Under the pieces are notes generated by a model, which had not been told where the DNA came from, ran no database searches, and saw only the letters and a program-made list of their open reading frames with translations. From positions 244,741 through 308,740 of the forward strand of contig NZ_JAFBDR010000003.1 in assembly GCF_016908325.1 (NCBI RefSeq): DNA of 64,000 nucleotides. The letters are read 5' to 3'. Of the stretch, positions 1-8,663 are shown piece by piece. Position 1 is the stretch's first letter; each line of letters opens with the position of its first letter. Source of the stretch: Aquibacillus albus. GTDB taxonomy: Bacteria; Bacillota; Bacilli; Bacillales; Amphibacillaceae. The position numbers and the translations under genes are program-made.

Positions 1-1981
1 ACTCTCCCTCTTCTTTCTTTTCTTCTTTAACTTCAACACCAAGTTCGTTTAACATGACTTGAATAGCCTGCAATCGAGTGACTGATTGGGAAGGCTTGAA
101 CGTTCCATCTGGGTATCCGCGCAAAATACCCCTTTCACTTAAAAAGCGAATCTGATCCGAATACATCGTTACGTCATCGTAAAAAGGTGTCACCAATCGT
201 TCTTCAGAAGATACGTAATTACCAAAACCATCTGTCACAGATACAACAACTTTCGAACCAGCTTTCATCTGTGGGATATCAATCACAAAATCACCATTTT
301 TATCCGTATAACCTGTCCAGCTTTCCGTCCCTTTTACTTGGATCACAGAAAACGGTGTAGCTTTCCCTGTGATTTGATGACTTGCTTCAAAAACCTGTGA
401 TACTTCCAGCAACTCTAGTTTAGGAGTCGGGAGCTGATCAGAGGAAATACTTAATTGATATTTACTGTTTGACCAATGATGATCACGGTCATGTACTTTG
501 ACATAATAAGTACCAGTTTTGAGATGCATTGTTTTCCGTTCATTTTCTTTTCGTTTATCCATTCTATAGATGGGATCTTCTTGACCTGCATGATAGAATG
601 CCAGATCAAGACTTAATTTCGTGTCTGCTGGATCCAATGCAATATCAACTTCTGCTGCTTTCGTTACAGCAAAGGTAAACCAATCTACATCACCCGGCAT
701 GCGAATTGCTTCACTCACCGTTTGATTTACTTGTACAGTCGCTGCGTCATCCATCTCCTCTGAAATATCTGAAGACAAATCAGCTTCCGTCAATTGCAGG
801 GATTCATACACATTAATTACTCCATAACCTAACTGTTCATCCCAATAGCCAGCTGATTGACCTCCATTCATTGCCCCCTGCTCTATTGCCCACTCCACCA
901 TTTCCGATTCCCAAGCCGGATGCAAGGACTTTATTAATGCCGCCAAACCGCTTACCTGAGGAGCAGCAAAGGAAGTTCCATCATCACTGCGGTATCCTCC
1001 ATCATGATAGATGCTATAAATATTTACACCTGGGGCACTAACATCAATGTTTGGGCCATAGTTGGAAAAACCTGCCCGGAGAAGCTTTGGCATATATGTA
1101 TCTACCTTTAGCTTTTTTGTTGCTCCAACACTAATGACCATTGGATAAGATGCAGGATACATTTGCCTCGTGTCACCATAATTCCCCGATGCTCCGACCA
1201 AAATAATGCCTTTAGCATGTGCTTCCTCTAATGCTTTTTTCTCCAATGAATTCACTGTGGAACCTGTGTAGCTCATGTTAATAATATCGACATCTTGTTC
1301 TATGGCGTAATAAATTCCTTCAATAATATCACTATGTACCATCGTGCCATCGTCTTTACCTATTTTAACAGGCAATATTTTCACATCATCCGTCATTCCA
1401 GCAATCCCGGTACCATCAATATTTGCTGCAATTATCCCAGCAACAAACGTACCATGCCCGTTATGATCCTCCGCATCTTCATCACTATTTACGACATCAT
1501 ACCCCGGCAAAACTCTACCAGTTAATTCAGGATGATTTGCGTTTACACCTGTATCCAACACGGCAATGGTGATATCCTCTGAACCTCTAGTAATTTCAGA
1601 TGCTTTTGCTATATCTATCTTTTCCATATACCATTGTTTGGAAAAGTCTGGTTCATCTAATAGATTTGTCGTACAGCGATGATTGTTTGGTTCTGCATGA
1701 ATGACATCTGTGCGACTTTGAAGCTGCTCTATTACTTGTTGATAGTCCATATTTGCTGGCACATGATAGATATGTATATTTTTTTTCGTTAAAAATTCGC
1801 TTGCTTGAACTTCTCGTAACGAAATATCATTAACCGAAGATGTTTCCTGTAATTGAACAAGGATTTCTCGATTATTAACATTAGTTGTACAACGATTTGA
1901 TTCCGTTGCATGAACGATTGATTGATTTCCCAATAAATATAAAAATAAGACAACGACCATTACTACAACTTTTTTGTTCAT
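1..1981 (-). CDS. S8 subtilisin-like serine protease with SLH domain (3' end outside window)
   Basis: Secreted subtilase, open for 660 codons and cut by the left edge, so the C-terminus is missing. A signal peptide covers about residues 1-26, followed by an I9-like propeptide region. The catalytic triad is visible: Asp143 in VLDTGV, His176 in GHGTFVAG and Ser337 in GTSFAAP, with spacing typical of subtilisins. After the catalytic domain come a pre-peptidase C-like beta region, an Ig-like segment and, from about residue 595, an S-layer homology motif (GYPDGTFKP, VTR) that should bind secondary cell-wall polymer. It probably acts at the cell surface on proteins or peptides. ATG start at 1981 is preceded by GGGAAGAGGGATG-like sequence. 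More SLH repeats probably lie beyond the edge. Confidence 0.93.
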   Translation of the reverse strand, partial: MNKKVVVMVVVLFLYLLGNQSIVHATESNRCTTNVNNREILVQLQETSSVNDISLREVQASEFLTKKNIHIYHVPANMDYQQVIEQLQSRTDVIHAEPNNHRCTTNLLDEPDFSKQWYMEKIDIAKASEITRGSEDITIAVLDTGVNANHPELTGRVLPGYDVVNSDEDAEDHNGHGTFVAGIIAANIDGTGIAGMTDDVKILPVKIGKDDGTMVHSDIIEGIYYAIEQDVDIINMSYTGSTVNSLEKKALEEAHAKGIILVGASGNYGDTRQMYPASYPMVISVGATKKLKVDTYMPKLLRAGFSNYGPNIDVSAPGVNIYSIYHDGGYRSDDGTSFAAPQVSGLAALIKSLHPAWESEMVEWAIEQGAMNGGQSAGYWDEQLGYGVINVYESLQLTEADLSSDISEEMDDAATVQVNQTVSEAIRMPGDVDWFTFAVTKAAEVDIALDPADTKLSLDLAFYHAGQEDPIYRMDKRKENERKTMHLKTGTYYVKVHDRDHHWSNSKYQLSISSDQLPTPKLELLEVSQVFEASHQITGKATPFSVIQVKGTESWTGYTDKNGDFVIDIPQMKAGSKVVVSVTDGFGNYVSSEERLVTPFYDDVTMYSDQIRFLSERGILRGYPDGTFKPSQSVTRLQAIQVMLNELGVEVKEEKKEEGE

Positions 1982-2073
1982 CCCTCTTCCCCCACCATCA
2001 CTCCAAATACTGTTATTAAAAATTATAACATTAGAACTGTATCATCTATATTGTTTTTTGTTTGTCATTTGGA

Positions 2074-2116
2074 TAAATCTAAGGAGCGGAAATCAAATTT
2101 CCCCTCCTTAGATTTA
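2074..2116 (-). terminator. Long hairpin after the GH4 gene
   Basis: A perfect 13-bp inverted repeat (TAAATCTAAGGAG and its complement) encloses a second complementary pair (GGAAAT/ATTTCC), giving an almost continuous stem just after the GH4 stop codon. There is no clear T-run, so it may act as a weak terminator or an mRNA 3' stabiliser. Confidence 0.5.
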
Positions 2117-2127
2117 ATCTGTTACAT

Positions 2128-3630
2128 CTACAAACTTGCTGGCCTTTCCTTCGCTTTATCTGCTTCTGCCGCATTTTGGTTTGCTTGCTCTCTATTTTCC
2201 GCCATTTCTTCTACTGTTTTCACCGCTAACCTAGCTGCTCCACGAGTTTGTTTTGTTGGTAAAAGAGGGCCATCTTCAAGTCGTTGCTTCGCCTCAGCAA
2301 TTGCATCTGTATATTGCGGTAACCACTCTGCTTCTGCTACCAGCATTTCGTCGACCATTTGCCAAATTTCTTTTGGATTACAAACTGCTCCAACCAATGG
2401 ATCCATCATCATCGCCTGGCGAAGCAATTGCTCATCTCCATGAACAGCAGCTTCGACAGAGAGTCGTTGTACGGATATACTAACATTACAAACAGCAGCA
2501 CAACCCATTGGTAAGTCACCAACCTGTGGCATATTCATGCCATTTCGATCGACATAGCCTGGTGCTTCAATAATCGCATCATTCGGTAAATTTGAAATAA
2601 CACCATTGTTCACAACATTAAAATGTCCACGGTACACTCTTCCCGTTTCTAATCCTTCTAAAATATAGGAACCATGCTCTTCCCCACGGTTTTCTTGCTT
2701 ATATTCATAAGCAGGCTCCTTCAACCAATTCGGAAAATCCGTTTCAAACCAGTTTCTACCTTCTGTACAGACACGTAAGTATCCACCAGTTTCCCCATTT
2801 ATCCATGAACCTAGGTCAATCCATTCCTTTATTTCTTCTGGGCGTTTACGATACCACGGAACATATTCACTTAAGTGACCATTAGATTCTGTACTGTAAT
2901 AGCCAAACCGCCGAAGCATATCGATTCTAACTTTTTCCGTTTTACTATACTTTGGATGATTTTCAAATGCTTCTAATAAACGATTCGTCATATCCTCACC
3001 ATTGTGACCAACCTTTATGTACCAGGTTTGATGGTTGATACCAGCACAAACAATATCAATCTCTTCCTTTTCTTTTTCTAGTACGTTAGCAATCTGCCTA
3101 TGGCCACCTTGAACTCCATGACAAAGTCCTACCGTATTAACTCCTCCATATTTATTGCATGCCCACGTAAGCATCGCCATCGGATTGGCATAGTTTAATA
3201 GAAGGCAATCATTTTCTGCCACTTCCCTTATATCCTTACAAATATCTAACATTGCCGCAATTCCACGCTGTCCATACATAATACCGCCGGCACTTAGCGT
3301 ATCCCCGACACATTGGTCAACACCATACTTTAATGGAATTTCAATATCTTGTTCAAAAGCTTCTAATCCCCCAATTCGTACAACATTAAAGATGTATCTC
3401 GCACCTTTTAATGCTTCCCTCCGGTTCGTTGTTGAATGAATGGTAATATTGAGACCGTTCTCATCAATGTCACGTTGGCAAAGCTGTGTAACCATCTCTA
3501 GGTTTTTTTGACTAATGTCCATAAATGAAACATCAATATCCTGAAACTCAGGAACTGAAAGGATATCTCGCAATAATCCTCTCGTAAATCCAATACTCCC
3601 AGCACCAATAAAAGTAATTTTGAATGACAT
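2128..3630 (-). CDS. GH4 family alpha-glycosidase (MelA-type alpha-galactosidase/alpha-glucosidase)
   Basis: Cytoplasmic NAD- and metal-dependent glycosidase that hydrolyses alpha-glycosides by the GH4 oxidation/elimination mechanism. The Rossmann glycine motif FIGAGSIGF sits near residue 8. NYANPMAM at about 146, Cys170 in GLCHGVQ and His200 in GINHQTW match the NAD/metal-binding positions of MelA-type enzymes. At 500 residues it is longer than MelA (about 430-450), with a charged Glu/Ala-rich C-terminal tail. Strong AGGAGG site before the ATG. No sugar transporter is adjacent, so the substrate cannot be inferred from context. A cre-like site lies upstream. Exact specificity (galactoside, glucoside or uronide) is not resolved. 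Confidence 0.88.
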   Translation of the reverse strand: MSFKITFIGAGSIGFTRGLLRDILSVPEFQDIDVSFMDISQKNLEMVTQLCQRDIDENGLNITIHSTTNRREALKGARYIFNVVRIGGLEAFEQDIEIPLKYGVDQCVGDTLSAGGIMYGQRGIAAMLDICKDIREVAENDCLLLNYANPMAMLTWACNKYGGVNTVGLCHGVQGGHRQIANVLEKEKEEIDIVCAGINHQTWYIKVGHNGEDMTNRLLEAFENHPKYSKTEKVRIDMLRRFGYYSTESNGHLSEYVPWYRKRPEEIKEWIDLGSWINGETGGYLRVCTEGRNWFETDFPNWLKEPAYEYKQENRGEEHGSYILEGLETGRVYRGHFNVVNNGVISNLPNDAIIEAPGYVDRNGMNMPQVGDLPMGCAAVCNVSISVQRLSVEAAVHGDEQLLRQAMMMDPLVGAVCNPKEIWQMVDEMLVAEAEWLPQYTDAIAEAKQRLEDGPLLPTKQTRGAARLAVKTVEEMAENREQANQNAAEADKAKERPASL

Positions 3631-3673
3631 ACAAACCCTCCTTTTTCTTAATCCTATCGTATCACCGTTATGA

Positions 3674-3687
3674 TGTAAGCGCTATAA
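3674..3687. promoter_or_regulatory. cre-like catabolite operator upstream of GH4 gene
   Basis: TGTAAGCGCTATAA matches the B. subtilis CcpA consensus TGWAANCGNTNWCA at 13 of 14 positions. It lies 44 bp upstream of the GH4 start, where it could give glucose repression. Confidence 0.55.
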
Positions 3688-3795
3688 AAATGACAGTTGT
3701 TTTCATCATTTTTAAAACTTTGAATGAGTTCAACCCTCGTTTTTACTCTATAAACTCAATCATGCTAGATCACCCTTGAATTTTATTACATATAA

Positions 3796-3830
3796 AAATC
3801 CCTGAATTCCAAATGAAATTCAGGGATTTA
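3796..3830 (-). terminator. Rho-independent terminator of the acidic secreted protein gene
   Basis: Stem AAATCCCTGAATT with its complement around a short loop, followed on the minus strand by a T-run, directly after the stop codon at 3837. Confidence 0.85.
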
Positions 3831-3836
3831 ATGCTA

Positions 3837-4898
3837 TTATTCTACTTCTTCTTCATTTTCTTCTTCATCTGATTCAAGACTATCATCCTGCTCTTCACGC
3901 TCATCTTCATCTTCTTCTGACACTTCATCTTCGTCCTCTTCCAACTCTTCGTCTGCCTCTTCTGACGCTTCATCACTTTCTTCAGCTGTCGATTCTTCTT
4001 GAAGCTGTTCGATTCGTTCCACTTCAGATTGAATCAGGGCTTGTAAGCTTTCTATTCTTTCGTATAGAGGTTCTAAAGCTTCGTCATCATCAACACGAAA
4101 ATCTAACACAATTAGCTGATTCTTTACCGCTCTTAAGTAATTACCTTGAGATTTTAACTTACCGAAAAAGCTATCAACAACGTCTTCTTCTAACTCCTCT
4201 TCCGTTGTACTATCTTCCTCATCGGCAGCTTCTTCTGTTTCTGTGCTCTCTTCCTCGGTTTCTTCTGTACCAACTTCGGATTCTACACGTTCTTCTTCTG
4301 TTTCTGTACCCTCTTCTTCAGGCTCAGTGCTCTCTTCCTCAGTTTCCGTACCTTCATCTGTATTTTCTTCTTCCGTTGTTTCAGAATCGTCTTCTACCGC
4401 TTCTTCTGTTTCTGACTCACTTGATTCTTCTGTTTCTGAAGATTCATCTGATGTTTGTTCCTCATCAGTCGATTCAGTTTCTTCGGTAGCATTTTCTTCG
4501 GATTCTTCCTCATCAGATTCATCATTTTTTATTTCGAAATAGTCATTAGCAGAAGCTGTGACTCCATTTACTTTTTCCTCAATTTTATCAAGCTGCTTCG
4601 TAATATTTTCTATTTTATTATCGACACCTTTGTTTTGGCCTTTCGCCTTTCCTCTTGCTATCTTGTCTGCAATTTCATCTAGCTTCTTACCAACCTTGTT
4701 ATCTATTCTTTCTTTATGTTTACCAGCTTTTTCGGGCTTTCCAACGTTTGGCTGTTTATCCGCTTTCTCCTTGCCAACTTTTTCCACCTTGTCTTTCGGA
4801 CCACCAGCATGATCTGGCTTTGCAGCTAAAGCTGGTGTTGAAAATACGAAAGTCACGACCGTAATAATTGCAAATAATCTTAACACGCTTCTTTTCAT
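3837..4898 (-). CDS. Charge-segregated acidic secreted protein (unknown function)
   Basis: 353-residue exported protein with a signal peptide ending near ALAAKP (residues 1-26). Residues about 27-110 are Lys/Gly-rich and basic (KPDHAGGPK, repeated KVGK/GKPEK). Residues about 120-240 are an extremely acidic low-complexity stretch of Glu/Thr/Ser (ETEE, TEEE repeats). Residues about 240-300 form a predicted helical region (FFGKLKSQGNYL ... LYERIESLQALIQSEVERIEQLQ), followed by another acidic tail. No catalytic motif and no family that I recognise. The polarity suggests electrostatic interaction with wall polymers or the matrix, or self-association, but this is inference. The ATG is preceded by GGAGG at 7 nt. 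The 5' leader contains a probable c-di-GMP-I riboswitch. Confidence 0.85.
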   Translation of the reverse strand: MKRSVLRLFAIITVVTFVFSTPALAAKPDHAGGPKDKVEKVGKEKADKQPNVGKPEKAGKHKERIDNKVGKKLDEIADKIARGKAKGQNKGVDNKIENITKQLDKIEEKVNGVTASANDYFEIKNDESDEEESEENATEETESTDEEQTSDESSETEESSESETEEAVEDDSETTEEENTDEGTETEEESTEPEEEGTETEEERVESEVGTEETEEESTETEEAADEEDSTTEEELEEDVVDSFFGKLKSQGNYLRAVKNQLIVLDFRVDDDEALEPLYERIESLQALIQSEVERIEQLQEESTAEESDEASEEADEELEEDEDEVSEEDEDEREEQDDSLESDEEENEEEVE

Positions 4899-4920
4899 TA
4901 CTATTCCTCCTATTTTTGTA

Positions 4921-5000
4921 GTAACGGCAGCAGGCTGGCATAGGTAATCCCTTAGCCCCTATTGCTTTGTGACGCCAAATTTCTTTGGCTGTACCCAAAT
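4921..5000 (-). ncRNA. Probable c-di-GMP-I (GEMM-I) riboswitch
   Basis: Read on the minus strand, the leader contains a CCAAA-GAAA-TTTGG stem capped by a GNRA tetraloop, then CACAAAGC (compare the GEMM-I signature ACGCAAAGC). A second stem follows whose internal segments CUAAG and UAUG resemble the 11-nt tetraloop receptor, and then CCAGC..GCTGCC closes the 3' side. Order and spacing follow the two-stem GEMM-I fold. It ends about 23 nt before the start codon with no obvious terminator hairpin, which favours translational control. The 3' closing segment is not a perfect consensus match, so a covariance search is needed. Confidence 0.6.
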
Positions 5001-5333
5001 TCATCCTAGCAGAAAATTCTTCCAGGTAATAGCTTGTATTATAAAATTCCGACATTTTTCCCAACAAAAAATTTAAATACGTAGTCTGCAAGAACTAATA
5101 TTGTGGAAATAGAAAGGAAATTTTTCGAAAAAGTCGATTTTCGAGAATATGTAACTAGGTATGTGAATCTCATAGCAATCAGATCATGACAAAAGTTCAA
5201 CTTTCTTTTTTTAGATTTTTTTCATTTTTTTTACAAAAAGTGAAACGTTTTCTATTTTGAATCGTCTAAATGATTAGATATATTTTCCATAAATGGAATA
5301 GAAAATGAAATGGGAGAAGGAGGAATTTTTCAC

Positions 5334-7685
5334 ATGAAGAAAAAGACAGTTTCACTGCTCGGTACTATGTTAGTAGTACCTGGCTTAATAGGTGGGTACA
5401 GTGGCAATGTAGTACAAGCAACTAGCAGTATCTATGGAACAAATTCAGAGCAAGCATTCAGTGATGAAGCAACCGACCAAGGCACTTCCAGCCAAGATGT
5501 TAGTGTAGCAGAGCAACAGCAATTGATGGAGGAAGCACAAATCAGCAAAGAAAAAGCAATTGAAATAGCACAGGATTTTGTCAATCTTTCCGATGATTAC
5601 AACCAGGAGAATGTGAGCTTTCGAACCAACCATTATATCAATCAAAGCAGTGTTTGGACTGTAAGCTGGAGAAAACAATCTGAAAGAACGTATGATTACG
5701 TACGTGTCACATTAGATGCTAATTCTGGTGACATTGTTGCAATGAACCGCAATACGTCTGATCCGGAGTTAGAGGCTTCCTACCCTCCAAAAGTGGATCG
5801 TAGTGAAGCAAAAGAAATTGCGTTGTCACTTATTGAAGAGCAGTTCCCAGACTTAGCAGATCAGGTCGAATATGATGATGTAGATCAAAGAACTCCTTTA
5901 CAAGGAAACGTCGTTTACAACCTTCGTTTTGACAGGACTATCAACAACGTTCCATTTAAACAAAATTTTATTATGATTCGCATCAATGGAAATGGTGATC
6001 TAGTAGGTCTAGATTATCGTTGGAACAAGGACGTTATTTTCCCTTCCAAAGACGGAGTAATTTCACAAGCGAATGCAGAAAGTAAGCTTAAGGAAACCCT
6101 TCCTTTAAGACTACAATACCGGATAATTCGAGGTGTCCAGCCTTACGCAGAGGTTAACCCAGACGAACAGAAAGATCAATATGCTCTGGAATTCGCATAT
6201 ACTAACCTCGGCTTTGGCGCATACTTTGATGCTAAAAAAGGTGCATGGGTTGATTCTAATGGTAATCAGATAGAGTCAACTGCGGGTGATATTGAACCAA
6301 TTTCCAGTCAAGCTTTAGGTGAAGCCCCTTCAACTAGTGATAAAGAATTATCACAGGAACAGGCGTTGGAAGTATTTAAAAATCAATTTGAAATTTCCGA
6401 TAACATGACACTAGAACATGCCAGCTACAACGAGCATGCCGGAAATGGAAGAAACGCTTATTGGAATTTTAATTGGAGAGATGAAAATACTTCCACCTCT
6501 ACACATGGAAGAATTGATGCTAAAACTGGGGAAATCATCGAATATAGCAATTACAGTAGACACTATAATTCTAGTGAAGAGGTAGAACAAGTAATCACAT
6601 ACGATGAAGCAAAAGAAAAAGCAATAGAAACAGTTAAAGAACTTGTACCTTGGAAAGCAAATCAACTCGGATTGGATCCTGCTAGAAATAGAGAACCACA
6701 GGAACCAGAGCAAAGGCGTGAATTTACGTTTAATTTTAATCGCCTAGTAAACGGGATTGTAGTACCTAATCACAATGTTTACCTAACTTTCTCTGCAGAG
6801 GATGGAACACTTATACGCTTCCACCAAAATTGGGATGTGGATGCTCAGTTCCCTGAAGCAAATAATGTTATTTCAATAGAGGAAGGAAAGAATATCTACT
6901 TCGATGCTGCTGACATCGACCTTGTGTATATAGTTCCACAACAAGAGCCTCCATACCATCCGGCTGACACTAGAAATGATGAGGATGAAGAAGTAGAGGC
7001 AAAATTGGCTTATACTTTCCGAGTCAACCAAACTTCTGAACCAGTCTTTCTGGACGCAATGGAAGGAAAATGGGTTTCAGCTGAAACAGGAGAGCCTATT
7101 GTTGATACACCTGAGCCAACAGATATAAACGGGCATTGGGCTGAGCAAGCCTTACGCTTAATGATTGAATACCAGGCAATCGAAGTACAAGATGACGGAA
7201 AAGTGCTACCGAACGAGAAGGTTACACGTGGGGAAATGGTTAAAATGCTCATGCTGTCCACGAATCCAAATCCTTACTACTATAAGGAAATGTCGTTACG
7301 AGCCGCTGCCGGAGATGCTTCCTTTGCAGATGTAAGTACAGATTCAGCTTATTTCCCATATGTAGAATCAGCTGTTCAACAAGGGATCATCGATACAAGC
7401 AAGGAGAAATTTAATCCAGAAGAAACTGTTTCTCGAGAAGAATTGGCAGACATGATCGTTCGAGCATTAAGATATGATAAGTTAGCAGAGATCGATGAAA
7501 TGTTCAACCTTGATTTTAAAGATGCAGCTGAGATTGAAAATCCTGGTACAGTTTCCATCGTCAGTCACCTTGGTATTATGATTGGATCTAATGGATATTT
7601 CCGTCCAGATCATGAAGTAACACGCGCTCAAGCTGCTCAAACCTATTTTGAATTTCTAAAAAAACGCGGGAAATATATGAAATAA
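5334..7685 (+). CDS. YcdB/YcdC-domain surface protein with three C-terminal SLH domains
   Basis: Exported protein of 783 residues. A signal peptide at 1-32 is followed by repeated YcdB/PepSY-like modules (for example ISKEKAIEIAQDFV, ISQANAESKLKE, LSQEQALEVFKNQF, ITYDEAKEKAIE). Three SLH domains end the protein: DINGHWAEQALRLM ... VTRGEM, FADVSTDSAYFPYVESAV ... VSREEL, and FKDAAEIENPGTVSIV ... VTRAQA. These should bind pyruvylated secondary wall polymer and hold the protein in the S-layer zone. Start chosen at the ATG 9 nt after AGGAGG, not at the upstream in-frame codon. Function of YcdB modules is unknown. A protease-inhibitory or chaperone role like other PepSY proteins is only a guess. Confidence 0.88.
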   Translation: MKKKTVSLLGTMLVVPGLIGGYSGNVVQATSSIYGTNSEQAFSDEATDQGTSSQDVSVAEQQQLMEEAQISKEKAIEIAQDFVNLSDDYNQENVSFRTNHYINQSSVWTVSWRKQSERTYDYVRVTLDANSGDIVAMNRNTSDPELEASYPPKVDRSEAKEIALSLIEEQFPDLADQVEYDDVDQRTPLQGNVVYNLRFDRTINNVPFKQNFIMIRINGNGDLVGLDYRWNKDVIFPSKDGVISQANAESKLKETLPLRLQYRIIRGVQPYAEVNPDEQKDQYALEFAYTNLGFGAYFDAKKGAWVDSNGNQIESTAGDIEPISSQALGEAPSTSDKELSQEQALEVFKNQFEISDNMTLEHASYNEHAGNGRNAYWNFNWRDENTSTSTHGRIDAKTGEIIEYSNYSRHYNSSEEVEQVITYDEAKEKAIETVKELVPWKANQLGLDPARNREPQEPEQRREFTFNFNRLVNGIVVPNHNVYLTFSAEDGTLIRFHQNWDVDAQFPEANNVISIEEGKNIYFDAADIDLVYIVPQQEPPYHPADTRNDEDEEVEAKLAYTFRVNQTSEPVFLDAMEGKWVSAETGEPIVDTPEPTDINGHWAEQALRLMIEYQAIEVQDDGKVLPNEKVTRGEMVKMLMLSTNPNPYYYKEMSLRAAAGDASFADVSTDSAYFPYVESAVQQGIIDTSKEKFNPEETVSREELADMIVRALRYDKLAEIDEMFNLDFKDAAEIENPGTVSIVSHLGIMIGSNGYFRPDHEVTRAQAAQTYFEFLKKRGKYMK

Positions 7686-7695
7686 TTTTTCTAGT

Positions 7696-7732
7696 GAACA
7701 AACGGCACAATGAATTTGTGCCGTTTGTTAGT
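7696..7732 (+). terminator. Rho-independent terminator after SLH protein gene
   Basis: AACAAACGGCACAA with its complement TTGTGCCGTTTGTT around a 5-nt loop, 10 nt after the stop codon. Confidence 0.85.
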
Positions 7733-7898
7733 TTCATAACATAATACTTTCACATGTTAATTATTCTCACTAAAAATGCCGGAAACTTTCCATGAACAGA
7801 AAATTTAAGCCTTACAAAAATACATGTTATGATAAAGATTGAACTTTCATCGGCGGTCGTAACTCAGTAGTAAAAATTTAAACACGGGAGTGGTATAG

Positions 7899-8618
7899 GT
7901 GAAAATAGCATTTATTTCTGATATCCACGGAAATGCAAATGCATTAGAAGCAGTACTCGAAGATATTAATAAGAAGAAAGTCGATAAAATATTAGTATTA
8001 GGTGATATTGCTTATCGAGGACCTGAACCAAAGCGGTCGATAGAAATGGTTCAACAACTACATACAACGGTTATAAAAGGTAATGCAGATGAGTGGGTCG
8101 TACGCGGTGTGAAAGAAGGAGAAGTTCCCGATCACGCTCTAGAATTGATGAATCAAGAGAGAGATTGGATTATTTCTAGAATATCCGATACTGATATCGA
8201 CTATTTGGAAAATCTACCAACAGAATTGACCTTCGAGGAACAAGGTGTAACTTTTCATGCCTTTCACGCAACACCAACGAGTTTATTTGATGTTGTCCTC
8301 CCTAATGCAGACGACAATGAATTAGAATCGAAGCTTATGGCTGAGAAAGCAGCTCACATCTATCTCTATGGACACATTCATAAGTCCTATATCCGGAACG
8401 TCAATGGAAAAACAGTTGTCAACTTAGGGAGCGTTGGATTACCATTTGATGGCATAACGAAAGCATCCTATGCAATTGTCAATATTAATGATGGACATGT
8501 GAGTACCTCAATTGAACGAGTAAGCTACGACTATGAAAAGACAATCGAAAAATATAAGGAAGTAAACTACCCCAATATAGACATGATGAAAAACATTATC
8601 CAGAACGCAAAAAACTAA
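7899..8618 (+). CDS. Metallophosphoesterase family protein (YfcE-like)
   Basis: 239-residue calcineurin-like phosphoesterase. Metal-binding motifs are in order: SDIHGN at 7-12, LGDIAYRGPEP at about 35, KGNADEWV at about 61, and GHIHKSY at about 154. This is the short cytoplasmic phosphodiesterase type whose cellular substrate is usually unknown. The GTG start is supported by GGGAG 8-9 nt upstream. It stands alone between terminators. The downstream hairpin is shared with the convergent oxidoreductase gene. Confidence 0.88.
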   Translation: MKIAFISDIHGNANALEAVLEDINKKKVDKILVLGDIAYRGPEPKRSIEMVQQLHTTVIKGNADEWVVRGVKEGEVPDHALELMNQERDWIISRISDTDIDYLENLPTELTFEEQGVTFHAFHATPTSLFDVVLPNADDNELESKLMAEKAAHIYLYGHIHKSYIRNVNGKTVVNLGSVGLPFDGITKASYAIVNINDGHVSTSIERVSYDYEKTIEKYKEVNYPNIDMMKNIIQNAKN

Positions 8619-8621
8619 TCA

Positions 8622-8663
8622 TTCGACAAAAATCGGGTGGTGCCTGGCACCACCCGATTTTTT
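8622..8663. repeat. Dispersed palindrome (TTCGACAAA family), acting as bidirectional terminator
   Basis: TTCGACAAA followed by a near-perfect stem AAATCGGGTGGTGCC / GGCACCACCCGATTT with T-runs on both strands, in the 44-bp gap between two convergent genes. Copy A of the repeat family also seen at about 28787, 32874, 52076 and 58193. Confidence 0.8.

Noticed and set aside
4205..4542. Ser/Val/Leu-rich plus-strand frames
   Set aside because: Shadows of the Glu/Thr/Ser low-complexity region of the minus-strand secreted protein gene.
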